From Caldilineaceae bacterium (GTDB taxonomy: Bacteria; Chloroflexota; Anaerolineae; Caldilineales; Caldilineaceae): a DNA stretch of 64,000 nt. This document shows positions 36,184 to 44,641 of this stretch, piece after piece. The notes under the pieces were generated by a model. The model did no database searches. It had not been told where the DNA came from and was given only the letters and a program-made list of their open reading frames with translations. A program made the translations under genes and the position numbers. Location of the stretch: NCBI GenBank assembly GCA_022824025.1, contig JAJEBF010000052.1, positions 1 to 64,000 of the forward strand. Reading direction: 5' to 3'. Numbering within the stretch: position 1 is the first letter of the stretch; every line of letters starts with the position of its first letter.

Positions 36184-37197
36184 ATGAAATTCGCTCTACT
36201 CGGTCACTCAGGACACCTGGACTACTACGAGCAGATGTTGCAGGATCTGCCCGACGTTGCCGTGGTCGCCGTCGCGCTGGCAATGCCAGGCGAATCCCTG
36301 GACTCTTTCACCAACGCGCCGGGGGTGACGTCAGAGACGAACAGATATACCGAGTATGAGGAGATGCTGGATAAGGAATCTCCGGACCTCGTGCAGATCT
36401 GCGTTCCACCGCAGCAAGTCCCGGAATTCACCGAGATTTGCCTGAAACGCGGTATCGCAGTGATGACGGAGAAGCCGCTGGCGATGGATCTGGCGACCCT
36501 CTCACATCTGTACGCCGTGGCCCGTGAGGCCAAGGCCCCGCTTGCGGCCTTGCACGGCTACCGCAGAATGAAATGGTTCGAAGCGGTCCGCGACGCCGTC
36601 CACGCCGGGCTGATTGGGGAGCCTCTGGGCAGCTTCAGCCAGATCTCCTACCGCTGGGGAGCCAGGCGGGCCGATCATTTTCGCCGGCGAGAGACCTTCC
36701 CCGGCATCGTCCCGTTTGTTGGCGTGCACGTCATCGACTGGCTCGTGTGGTCTCTGGGCGACGTTTTCACGGAGGTTACTGGGTGGGAGACGACGGCCGC
36801 CCACCCGGACTATCCGGGCTGTGCCAGCCAGGCCGGTTTACTGCTTCGTATGCGTAATGGCGGGGTCTCGACAGTGATGCTGGACTTTCTGCGCCCGTCG
36901 ACTGCGCCCAGCCATGGCGATGAGCGGATGATGATTTCAGGTTCGGCGGGCGTGGTGGAGAGCATCGCGACTGAAGAGACCGCAAAGCTGATCAGCGAAC
37001 AGGCTGGCGTGCGCAACCTCGATATTCCCGATACGCCGAACTGGTACACGGCCTTTGTCCAATCAGTCCGGGACGGCTCCTTTGCCGGCGTTGAAGAAGT
37101 CTTTCGGATGACTGAGATTGCTATCAAAGCCCAGCAGGCGATTGATGAAGACAGGAGGATCTCCCTGCTGCAATCTCCCTACGAGGCGAAGAAATGA
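36184..37197 (+). CDS. Gfo/Idh/MocA-family oxidoreductase (second copy in the operon)
   Basis: The likely start is ATG 36184 after GAGAGGAAGCC; the upstream frame is not family-like. The N-terminal region MKFALLGHSGHLDYYEQMLQ is an atypical Rossmann start. TEKPLAMDLATLSHLYAVAR near 98 gives the EKP motif, and the C-terminal domain includes FVGVHVIDWLVWSLGD near 180. It is only distantly similar to the gene at 34108, so it probably acts on a different step. Its last 4 bases overlap the permease gene start (ATGA). Confidence 0.88.
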   Translation: MKFALLGHSGHLDYYEQMLQDLPDVAVVAVALAMPGESLDSFTNAPGVTSETNRYTEYEEMLDKESPDLVQICVPPQQVPEFTEICLKRGIAVMTEKPLAMDLATLSHLYAVAREAKAPLAALHGYRRMKWFEAVRDAVHAGLIGEPLGSFSQISYRWGARRADHFRRRETFPGIVPFVGVHVIDWLVWSLGDVFTEVTGWETTAAHPDYPGCASQAGLLLRMRNGGVSTVMLDFLRPSTAPSHGDERMMISGSAGVVESIATEETAKLISEQAGVRNLDIPDTPNWYTAFVQSVRDGSFAGVEEVFRMTEIAIKAQQAIDEDRRISLLQSPYEAKK

Positions 37198-38186
37198 TCG
37201 GCTATATCGTACAACGACTGCTCTACGCGGTCGTTACTTTCTGGTTCCTGAGCATCGTGGTGTTTGTCATCATTCAACTGCCGCCGGGGGATTTTCTGAC
37301 GAGCTACGTCGCGCGCCTGGAACAGGAGGGAGACATCATCGATGAGGCCGAAATCGAAGCCCTCAAGCGGGAATACGGTCTTGATGCCACCCCTGTCGAA
37401 AAGTACCTTCGCTGGTTTGGACGCTTTCTGCGGGGCGAAATGGGCCGATCCTTCGAATGGAACCAGCCCGTAGGCAAGCTGCTGAGGGAACGTCTGCCTT
37501 ACACGGTACTGCTTTCGCTGATCACCCTCTTTTTCACCTATATCGTTGCCGTGCCAATCGGAATTTACGTTGCCACCCGCCAGTATGGCTTCAGCGACTA
37601 CCTGTTTTCCGTGTTGGGCTTTGCCGGGCTGGCAACGCCCAACTTCATGCTCGCTCTCATCCTCATGTTCCTCTTCTTCAAATACCTCGGCATCAGCGTG
37701 GGCGGCCTGTTTTCCTCGGAGTATGCCCTCGCCCCGTGGTCTCTGGGCAAAATCTGGGATCTCTTTTCCCATCTCTGGGTTCCTATCATCGTTATCGGCA
37801 CGGCAGGCACGGCGGGAATCATTCGCGTCATGCGAGGCACCCTGCTGGATGAATTGGGCAAACAGTATGTCATCACCGCTCGCGCCAAGGGCGTTGCCGA
37901 AGGCAAGCTACTGTTCAGATACCCGGTGCGCCTGGCGATCAATCCGATCGTCAGTACAGTCGGCTGGCAGCTGCCCGGCATCGTCTCCGGCGAAACGATC
38001 GTCGCCATTGTTCTGAGCCTGCCGACCACGGGGCCTCTCCTCTTCATGGCGCTTATCAACCAGGACATGTTCCTGGCCGGAAGTATTGTCATGTTTCTGG
38101 GTATCCTCACTCTGATCGGAACATTCCTGTCTGACATCTTACTGATCGTTGTCGACCCACGCATCCGTTTTGAAGGAAAGACCTGA
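37194..38186 (+). CDS. ABC transporter permease, DppB/OppB type
   Basis: This 330-residue membrane protein starts with MIGYIVQRLLYAVVTFWFLS, a classic DppB/OppB signal-anchor. A long periplasmic region (EALKREYGLDATPVEKYLRW, GEMGRSFEWNQPV) follows, then five further membrane segments and the EAA-like loop IRVMRGTLLDELGKQYVITA, then RAKG near 215-240. It forms the channel with the DppC-type protein encoded next. Translation is coupled to the preceding oxidoreductase gene. Confidence 0.92.
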   Translation: MIGYIVQRLLYAVVTFWFLSIVVFVIIQLPPGDFLTSYVARLEQEGDIIDEAEIEALKREYGLDATPVEKYLRWFGRFLRGEMGRSFEWNQPVGKLLRERLPYTVLLSLITLFFTYIVAVPIGIYVATRQYGFSDYLFSVLGFAGLATPNFMLALILMFLFFKYLGISVGGLFSSEYALAPWSLGKIWDLFSHLWVPIIVIGTAGTAGIIRVMRGTLLDELGKQYVITARAKGVAEGKLLFRYPVRLAINPIVSTVGWQLPGIVSGETIVAIVLSLPTTGPLLFMALINQDMFLAGSIVMFLGILTLIGTFLSDILLIVVDPRIRFEGKT

Positions 38187-38187
38187 G

Positions 38188-39339
38188 ATGACAACGGACG
38201 TTACCACCACCGGTGTTTCAAGCGGAGTCGAGATGCGGGGGGCCGGGATCACCGCCGAAGAGCGCTACTTCCTGGCTTCACAATGGCAACTGATGTGGCG
38301 CAAATTCAAAAGACATCGGTTGGCCGTCGTTTCTGTCACCTTGTTGGGAATTCTTTATGTCTTTGCGATTACATATCAGTTCTGGGTCCCGTATGGCCGG
38401 TTGACGAAACATGAAGATTATCTGAGCGCTTCGCCCTCTCGCATTCACCTCTTCGATACTGAAGGTCGATTCCGAGGCCCTTTCGTATATAAGCTGGATG
38501 GAGAAATCGACTTTAATACCTTCACCCGCGTGTATACAGAAGACACCTCACAGATTCACCGCATTCGCTTTTTCCAAAAGGGAGAATCCTATCGGTTCTG
38601 GGGTCTTTTCCCAATGGACATCCATTTCTTTCTCCCAGAGGAAGGAGGCGTAGTTTTTCTGTTCGGCACTGATTCGCTTGGCCGCGATCTCTTTTCGCGG
38701 ACACTGGCTGGGGCCCAGGTCAGCCTTTCCGTTGGGCTGGTTGGTGTCATGCTCAGCTTTGTGCTGGGCTGCCTTCTTGGCGGCATCTCCGGCTATTTCG
38801 GAGGGGCGACCGACATGCTGATCCAGCGTATTATTGAGTTTGTGATCATCGTTCCCACGATACCTCTGTGGATGGCGCTGAGCGCGGCTGTGCCCGCGGG
38901 ATGGTCGCCGGTCAAGATCTACTTTTCCATCACCATCATTCTGTCCATAATCGGATGGGCCGGGTTGGCCCGGGTCGTGCGAGGTAAACTGCTCGAAATG
39001 CGCGAATCGGACTTTGTGATCGCGGCCAAAGTCGCCGGTTCCACCGATATGCAGATTATCGTTGAGCATCTCTTGCCGGGGTTTATGAGCTATCTGATCG
39101 TCCATCTCACCTTGGCCATTCCAAACATGATCCTAGGCGAAACGGCACTCAGCTTCCTGGGGTTGGGCATTCGCGCTCCCGCGGTCAGCTGGGGCACCCT
39201 GTTGAAGGATGCTCAGAATGTCCGCAGCGTGGCCGTGCAGCCCTGGATGCTTATTCCCGGCCTGCTCGTGATCGTAACAGTGCTCCTCTTTAACTTCATC
39301 GGCGATGGGCTGCGCGATGCAGCCGACCCCTACAAGTAA
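38188..39339 (+). CDS. ABC transporter permease, DppC/OppC type
   Basis: From ATG 38188 this 383-residue protein has a cytosolic N terminus (YFLASQWQLMWRKFKRHRLA), a first membrane helix and an extended extracellular part (about 75-165). The DppC core follows, with GTDSLGRDLFSRTLAGAQVS near 168 and the coupling loop RVVRGKLLEMRESDFVIAAK then VAGSTD near 270. The extracellular segment is longer than in typical DppC. It follows the other permease gene directly. Confidence 0.92.
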   Translation: MTTDVTTTGVSSGVEMRGAGITAEERYFLASQWQLMWRKFKRHRLAVVSVTLLGILYVFAITYQFWVPYGRLTKHEDYLSASPSRIHLFDTEGRFRGPFVYKLDGEIDFNTFTRVYTEDTSQIHRIRFFQKGESYRFWGLFPMDIHFFLPEEGGVVFLFGTDSLGRDLFSRTLAGAQVSLSVGLVGVMLSFVLGCLLGGISGYFGGATDMLIQRIIEFVIIVPTIPLWMALSAAVPAGWSPVKIYFSITIILSIIGWAGLARVVRGKLLEMRESDFVIAAKVAGSTDMQIIVEHLLPGFMSYLIVHLTLAIPNMILGETALSFLGLGIRAPAVSWGTLLKDAQNVRSVAVQPWMLIPGLLVIVTVLLFNFIGDGLRDAADPYK

Positions 39340-39344
39340 CGGCA

Positions 39345-40337
39345 ATGGAACAGCAAGAGCCAGTCCTGGAACTCAGAAATCTGCACACCTTCTTTCCCCT
39401 GGAGGAGGGGTTGCTGAAAGCGGTGAACGGTGTGTCGCTCACGATTCACAAGAACCGTACACTCGGTGTTGTCGGCGAATCGGGCTGTGGCAAGAGCGTT
39501 ACTGCCCAGTCGATCCTGCGCATCGTGCCTGAGTTCGCGCAAATGACCGGAGAGATTCTGCTGCACCAGAACGGCCATATCACCGATCTGGCTGCCCTGG
39601 CCCCGTCCGGAAAAGAGATCCGCGACATTCGCGGCCGCGATATCTCGATGATCTTTCAGGAGCCGATGACAGCTTTCTCACCTGTGCACACGGTCGGCGA
39701 TCAGATTATGGAGGCGATTCTGGTCCACGAAGACGTGGCCAGGGAGGAGGCGCGTGGCCGGGCTGTAGAGCTTCTCAGCCTCGTCGGCATTCCATTGCCT
39801 GAAGAACGTGTAGACGCCTATCCACATCAACTGTCGGGCGGGATGCGTCAACGGGCGATGATTGCCATGGCGTTGGCGCTCAAGCCCAAGCTGCTCATCG
39901 CAGATGAACCGACAACAGCCCTGGACGTGACCATTCAGGCCCAGATTCTCCGCCTGATGAAGACGCTTCAGGCCGAAATGGGCATGTCGATCATGTTCAT
40001 TACCCATGATCTGGGTGTTATCGCCAATATGGCCGATGAAGTCGCGGTGATGTACCTGGGCCGGGTGGTCGAATTCGGCAGTGTCAGGCAGATTTTCCGC
40101 ACGCCCAAACATCCGTATACCCAAGCCCTGTTGCGCTCAATCCCCAGGACAGGACGCAGAGCGCGGGTCCGTCTGGACACCATCGAGGGTATTGTCCCTG
40201 TTCCCCTCGACCCGCCCGATGTCTGCCCATTTGCCGAACGCTGTTCGCAGTTTATCCCTGGCCGCTGTGATGAGAAAGTGCCGGATTTTCTGGAAACGGA
40301 GCCGGGGCATACGGTACGCTGTATACTCTATGAATGA
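39345..40337 (+). CDS. ABC transporter ATP-binding protein, DppD type
   Basis: This 330-residue ATPase has Walker A GESGCGKSVT near 45, the Q-loop FQEPMTAFSP near 107, the signature LSGGMRQRAMIAMALALKPK near 163, Walker B LLIADEPTTALDVTIQ, and the oligopeptide-transporter C-terminal extension with cysteines (DVCPFAERCSQFIPGRC). It energises import together with the DppF-type protein. It starts 5 bases after the permease stop. Confidence 0.93.
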   Translation: MEQQEPVLELRNLHTFFPLEEGLLKAVNGVSLTIHKNRTLGVVGESGCGKSVTAQSILRIVPEFAQMTGEILLHQNGHITDLAALAPSGKEIRDIRGRDISMIFQEPMTAFSPVHTVGDQIMEAILVHEDVAREEARGRAVELLSLVGIPLPEERVDAYPHQLSGGMRQRAMIAMALALKPKLLIADEPTTALDVTIQAQILRLMKTLQAEMGMSIMFITHDLGVIANMADEVAVMYLGRVVEFGSVRQIFRTPKHPYTQALLRSIPRTGRRARVRLDTIEGIVPVPLDPPDVCPFAERCSQFIPGRCDEKVPDFLETEPGHTVRCILYE

Positions 40338-41374
40338 CAGCTATGGAACTGAACAACCTGCTTGAAGTACATAACCTCAAAAAGTTCTTCCCCATCGAAA
40401 AGGGTCTGTTGCGCCGGGTGGTTGGGCACGTGCGCGCTGTTGACGATGTGAGCCTGAGCATTCCTGCCGGGAAGACTTTGGGGCTGGTCGGCGAGTCAGG
40501 GTGCGGCAAGACCACGCTGGGCCGTTGCGTTGTCCGCGCGATTGAGCCGACATCAGGACAGGTGCTGTTGCGTATCGACGACCGCCAAGCCGACATTACC
40601 GGCCTCGACGCCAAGGAACTGCGGGCCACGCGCCGGCATATGCAGATGGTCTTTCAAGACCCTTATGCCAGCCTCGATCCCCGTAAAACCATTCTGGACA
40701 TAGTCGGCGAGCCGCTGCGGGTGAACAAGCTGGCCAGGGGCGAGGATCTGGAGCAGCGCGTTCGTCATCTGGTCGATCTGGTCGGCCTGGACGTCAGATA
40801 CCTCAAACGTTATCCGCACGCCTTCAGCGGCGGTCAGCGCCAGCGCATCGGCATCGCCCGCGCCTTGAGTTTGCATCCCAGCCTGATCGTCTGTGATGAA
40901 CCGGTTTCGGCGCTGGATGTTTCGGTCCAGGCCCAGATTCTGAACCTGCTGCAGGATCTGCAGGCGGAATTCAGCCTCACCTATCTGTTCATCGCCCACG
41001 ATCTCAGCGTCATCCAGCATATCTCCGATCAGGTCGCCGTTATGTATGTCGGCAAGATTGTGGAGCAGGCGGAGACGGAGGAACTCTTCCTGCATCCCAA
41101 GCACCCATATACGGAAGCGCTTCTTTCCGCAATACCAAGTCCTGATCCGGACGCCCTGTTGGACGAAATTACTCTTGAAGGCGAAGTGCCCAGTCCGGCC
41201 AATCCGCCTTCCGGCTGCTACTTTCACCCCCGTTGCCAGTACGCCCAGCAAATCTGTCAAGAGGAAGCGCCACCGCTTCTGGAAGTGAGCGCGGACCATT
41301 TCGCTGCCTGTCACTTCGCCCAGGAGCTGACGCTTCAAGGTGTGGGAGACCTGGAAGAGGATAGCCAGTGGTGA
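40334..41374 (+). CDS. ABC transporter ATP-binding protein, DppF type
   Basis: This 346-residue ATPase has Walker A GLVGESGCGKTTLGRCVVRA near 53, the signature FSGGQRQRIGIARALSLHPS near 160, Walker B LIVCDEPVSALDVSVQAQIL and the C-terminal cysteine region GCYFHPRCQYAQQIC. It overlaps the DppD-type gene by 4 bases. It is the last gene of the importer operon. Confidence 0.93.
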   Translation: MTAMELNNLLEVHNLKKFFPIEKGLLRRVVGHVRAVDDVSLSIPAGKTLGLVGESGCGKTTLGRCVVRAIEPTSGQVLLRIDDRQADITGLDAKELRATRRHMQMVFQDPYASLDPRKTILDIVGEPLRVNKLARGEDLEQRVRHLVDLVGLDVRYLKRYPHAFSGGQRQRIGIARALSLHPSLIVCDEPVSALDVSVQAQILNLLQDLQAEFSLTYLFIAHDLSVIQHISDQVAVMYVGKIVEQAETEELFLHPKHPYTEALLSAIPSPDPDALLDEITLEGEVPSPANPPSGCYFHPRCQYAQQICQEEAPPLLEVSADHFAACHFAQELTLQGVGDLEEDSQW

Positions 41375-41472
41375 GCCCTCTCGTTGGTTCCGGCTTCCAC
41401 GCAGGCAACGAGACAGGCGCCCAGGCGATGGGAGACCGGCTGTGCCGTTGAAAAGGGTGGTGGAATAAACGT

Positions 41473-41898
41473 ATGGACGCGCTTCTTTTCTGGACTGCGC
41501 TGTGGGTTGCGGGTGTAGGACTTTTCGTCTACCTGATGATCAAGTTGGTCCGCAGATTGACAGTTCGTTTCAGCCAGGGGGTTGAAGCCAACGTTCGCGC
41601 CGCAGAGGCCATCGTCAACGATGAGCGCGTTCCCGAGGCCTGGGCAGCGCCCTATCGCCAACAGATCGCAAACCTTCGTCAGAGCGTTGGGACCGAAGCT
41701 GAAATCGAACAAGCTGCCCGGCGCGGGCACAAGGACTGCTTGCGCCGTCTGGACCAACTCACGCAATATTTCGAGAAAAGCGACCTGGTTGACAGCGCAG
41801 AATCACGCCATGTCCTTCTGAAAGGACTGCAACGGCAGCGAGCGCGATGGGTCGCCGGTGGGTGGCAGTACGTGTTCGAAAGGGAACATGAGCGCTAA
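41473..41898 (+). CDS. Small membrane-anchored protein of unknown function
   Basis: I do not recognise this 141-residue protein. It has one N-terminal membrane helix (about 3-24, LLFWTALWVAGVGLFVYLMI) followed by basic residues (KLVRRLTVRF), so the rest is probably cytosolic. The remainder is helical and charged with no conserved motif. It follows the ABC operon by about 100 bases on the same strand. The ATG at 41473 is preceded by GGTGGAATAAACGT, a moderate ribosome site. Confidence 0.6.
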   Translation: MDALLFWTALWVAGVGLFVYLMIKLVRRLTVRFSQGVEANVRAAEAIVNDERVPEAWAAPYRQQIANLRQSVGTEAEIEQAARRGHKDCLRRLDQLTQYFEKSDLVDSAESRHVLLKGLQRQRARWVAGGWQYVFEREHER

Positions 41899-42034
41899 AC
41901 CTGGCAAACACGGATGAGTTCGACATTGGCGGGCCAGGGTGCCCTGTCCCCGACCCGTTGCCAGCAGCGCCACGCCCGCCTCCACAGATCCCTCCACCTC
42001 TTCACAACCAGACAACCCTCTTACGACAAGCCAA

Positions 42035-42389
42035 CTATTCCGGCATCGTCCTCAAGATCAGCGGCTCGAGGAACTGCACACTCTTGATGATCCCTTCCGC
42101 TGCGCTCATCACCGGGTCTTCGTGCTCGATGCTCAGCGCTCCGTCGTAACCGGCGACGCCCAGCGTGCGGTAGGCCCACGAGCGCTCAGCATCGGGCCGC
42201 GACTTTCGATGGCGGACGCAAAGGCTGTGCGGGCCTCCTCGTTACGCAGCAGCTCATCCAGACTGCAATGCAAAGCCAGCGAGAAAGTGCTCGTTAGAAT
42301 TCGACAGCCTCGATCCCGTTCTCGACAACCCGATCAAGCGCCTCGGTGAAGGAAGTTTCCAGGCGATCTGTGAAGAGTCCGATTTTCAT
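42035..42389 (-). pseudogene. Remnant of a sugar phosphate isomerase/epimerase gene
   Basis: From ATG 42389 the minus strand reads MKIGLFTDRLETSFTEALDR then VVENGIEAVEF and a stop. This is the start of xylose-isomerase-like TIM-barrel proteins. Shifted frames then give SLDELLRNEEARTAFASAIE, and finally YRTLGVAGYDGALSIEHEDP ending SVQFLEPLILRTMPE and TAG at 42035, the typical C terminus with the SIEHEDP motif. The middle of about 200 codons is missing and frameshifts are present. Both ends are still recognisable, so decay is fairly recent. Confidence 0.8.
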
Positions 42390-42452
42390 AACATCCTCCA
42401 GTCGGGTGTAAACAGGGAGGCCGCCCCCTGCCTCGCGTCCCGTCCGGCCGGC

Positions 42453-42917
42453 TCATTCCTCCTCATACCAGCCCGAACCGAAGAACAGCCCGTCATGGCG
42501 CACGATCCACGTGTGCTTACGCGTCTCCTCTCCCGTATCCGGGTTCGTGAAGACGTAGCTGACCCACCGTCCCTCCTCCGTCGCGCCCAGCATGTCGTCG
42601 CCATAAAAATAGCCGGTCGCATCCACGCGCAGCGCGGGGTTCCGCCCGATTATCTCGGGGTTGTAGTGCGCGATCGTGTACCCATCTCCGCCGATCACAA
42701 AGACGTACCACGGCCCGTCAGCGTTTTCAGGTGAGCTGAAGTGATCAATCGCTGCCTGGCGGCCTTCGCTGTTGTAGAGGCGGATGGCATCCTGCACCAG
42801 CGCCTGGGTGTAGGCTGCCGGTTCATTCTTGGTTGCAATGGCAACGCAGCCGGCGAAAAGAAGTGTGAGCGCAAGGGTGAGCAATAGGGTGGTTGAACGA
42901 AACATGCTTTTCTCCAT
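42453..42917 (-). CDS. Cache-domain lipoprotein
   Basis: This 154-residue protein has a lipoprotein signal (LLLTLALTLLFAGC, lipobox FAGC with Cys24). A single Cache-type sensor domain follows: an N-terminal long helix (TQALVQDAIRLYNSEGRQAA), then WYVFVIGGDGYTIAHYNPEI, GRNPALRVDATGYFYGDDML and a final strand RHDGLFFGSGWYEEE. No signalling domain is attached, so it may act as a free ligand-binding protein at the membrane surface. It is monocistronic. Confidence 0.78.
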   Translation of the reverse strand: MEKSMFRSTTLLLTLALTLLFAGCVAIATKNEPAAYTQALVQDAIRLYNSEGRQAAIDHFSSPENADGPWYVFVIGGDGYTIAHYNPEIIGRNPALRVDATGYFYGDDMLGATEEGRWVSYVFTNPDTGEETRKHTWIVRHDGLFFGSGWYEEE

Positions 42918-43301
42918 TTCGATAACGCGGATTCAAACTAGCTGATATAGTCTACTTTCAGGACCTCACTTGAACCAACATTGGCCTTCCCCGTTTGCGT
43001 GGTTATAATCTCTCTAGTCCATCTGCTGCAACGCGACCAACCCGAACATTCGACCCGCTCCTGCACATGATTGGGCCCACAAGACCCGCCTATGACCGGC
43101 CTTCGCATCGACGCTGGCTGCTTCTCCCCGCAAAGCATCCAACTCGCGGCCGCGTGCGCCAAACTGTCCCCCCGCCGTACCGGCTGCGTCCAGGAAGGGG
43201 ATGCCATAGTAGAACCGGTCCAGGCGCCCAGGGCTGCCCCTATCTGCCGCACACAGCCTTGACGTGCAACCCGCGAGTTCATTCTGGAGAAATGGGAACA
43301 A
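42918..43301. other. Gap without a recognisable gene
   Basis: This 384-base gap holds the divergent start regions of the Cache lipoprotein and the VOC protein. No frame shows convincing coding character and no RNA or repeat was recognised. Confidence 0.6.
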
Positions 43302-43712
43302 ATGGACGCCTCGCTCTGGAACATCGGCATGAAGGTCGATGACATGGAAAGCGAAATCACGTTCTGGCAAAAGATCGGCGCCGAGCTGGTCTTACGCGAG
43401 AAGTTCACCGCGCCCGACGGCGAAGAGGTCGACTACGCTTTCATCGACTTCGGCGGCACGCGCATCTTCCTTACCCCCAAAACCGTCTTCGAGGACAAGC
43501 TCGGCCACGCGCTGAAGCCCGGCCTGACGCACGCCGTCTTCGAAGTCGATGACCTGGACCAGGAATATGAACGGCTCACCGCTATGGGCCTGGAGGTCCT
43601 TGTCGAAAAGGTGGAGATCAGCGCCGCCTTCGGCTCGCGCCGTCTCGCATTCTTCCGCTCCCCCAACGGCTTGGTTTTCGAAATCCTGCAGATTCTCGAA
43701 GCGAAAATATGA
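43302..43712 (+). CDS. VOC-family (glyoxalase/dioxygenase fold) protein
   Basis: This 136-residue single VOC module has paired beta-alpha-beta-beta-beta units: LWNIGMKVDDMESEITFWQK at 5-24, IDFGGTRIFLT near 51, then HAVFEVDDLDQEYERLTAMG near 76 and LAFFRSPNGLVFEILQI at the end with the metal-type glutamate. The substrate is unknown. It opens a short plus-strand group with the PhyH, Ldh and hydroxyacid dehydrogenase genes. Confidence 0.85.
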   Translation: MDASLWNIGMKVDDMESEITFWQKIGAELVLREKFTAPDGEEVDYAFIDFGGTRIFLTPKTVFEDKLGHALKPGLTHAVFEVDDLDQEYERLTAMGLEVLVEKVEISAAFGSRRLAFFRSPNGLVFEILQILEAKI

Positions 43713-43803
43713 CGGTGACTTCTCAGAGCGGCCCTATTCTTCCTCGAACCCGGGCAAGCGGTACGGTCTGCTGCACTGCACTGGCAAATGCGGAGGGCGG
43801 CCC

Positions 43804-44595
43804 ATGAAACTCACCAGCGCGCAGATAGCGCAGTATGATGAACAGGGCTTCCTCTTTTTCCCCGATCTGCTGGACAGCGCTGAAGTCGCCGTCCTGCAGG
43901 CCGCCGTGCCCGATATCCTCAGCCGCCGGGGGCCGGAGATCATCTCCGAAAAGGATGACCCCTCCTCAGTCCGGCTGGCCTTCGGCGCGCACACCTACTC
44001 CGAGCCGTTCCGCTGCCTTACGCTGCTCCCTCGTCTGCTGAACCCCGTCCGCCAACTGTTGCGGGACGACGTCTATCTCCATCAGAGCCGTCTGAACCCC
44101 AAACAGGGCTTCGGCGGCGGCGCGTCCTGGGACTGGCACCAGGATTACCCGCCCTGGCATTCGATCGACGGCATGCCCGTACCGAACTGCATCATGGTAT
44201 CGGTCTTTATCGACGACTGTACAGCGGTCACCTCTCCCCTCCTGGTCGTGCCCGGCTCGCAGCGCCATGGCCTGCTGGACGCCCGGCTGCACAAGGACGC
44301 CGCGGGGCGAGGCTACGCGCTGCATCACATCGACAACGCCACCTTCGAACGGCTCGCGGCGGAGAACGGCATCGAAGCGCTGGTCGGCCCGGCGGGTTCG
44401 GTCGCCTTCATCCACTGCAACGTGCTGCACGGTTCGGCCAACAATGTTTCCCCGTGGCGGCGGGCCATCATGTACCTGATCTACAACGCCGTCAGCAACG
44501 CCTGCACCGGCGCCGAGCGCCCGTGGTATCAGAACAATCGCGACTTCACGCCGCTGCAGCCGCTCGACGACAACAGTGTGAAAGCGCTGGCCTGA
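43804..44595 (+). CDS. Phytanoyl-CoA dioxygenase (PhyH)-family Fe(II)/2-oxoglutarate oxygenase
   Basis: From ATG 43804 the protein has 263 residues. The iron motif HxD is in SWDWHQDYPPWHSIDGMPVP near 112-131 and the distal His is in IHCNVLHGSANNVSPWRRAI near 202, with the downstream arginine that binds 2-oxoglutarate. The WHxDyxxWHxxDGMP stretch is close to ectoine hydroxylase (EctD)-like enzymes, but no ectoine genes are nearby, so the substrate is open. The frame upstream of 43804 overlaps the VOC gene and is not real. Confidence 0.88.
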   Translation: MKLTSAQIAQYDEQGFLFFPDLLDSAEVAVLQAAVPDILSRRGPEIISEKDDPSSVRLAFGAHTYSEPFRCLTLLPRLLNPVRQLLRDDVYLHQSRLNPKQGFGGGASWDWHQDYPPWHSIDGMPVPNCIMVSVFIDDCTAVTSPLLVVPGSQRHGLLDARLHKDAAGRGYALHHIDNATFERLAAENGIEALVGPAGSVAFIHCNVLHGSANNVSPWRRAIMYLIYNAVSNACTGAERPWYQNNRDFTPLQPLDDNSVKALA

Positions 44596-44641
44596 CCGGC
44601 GGCCGCCGAATTCCGCAGCCCACCCACCTGGAGCAACTGAC

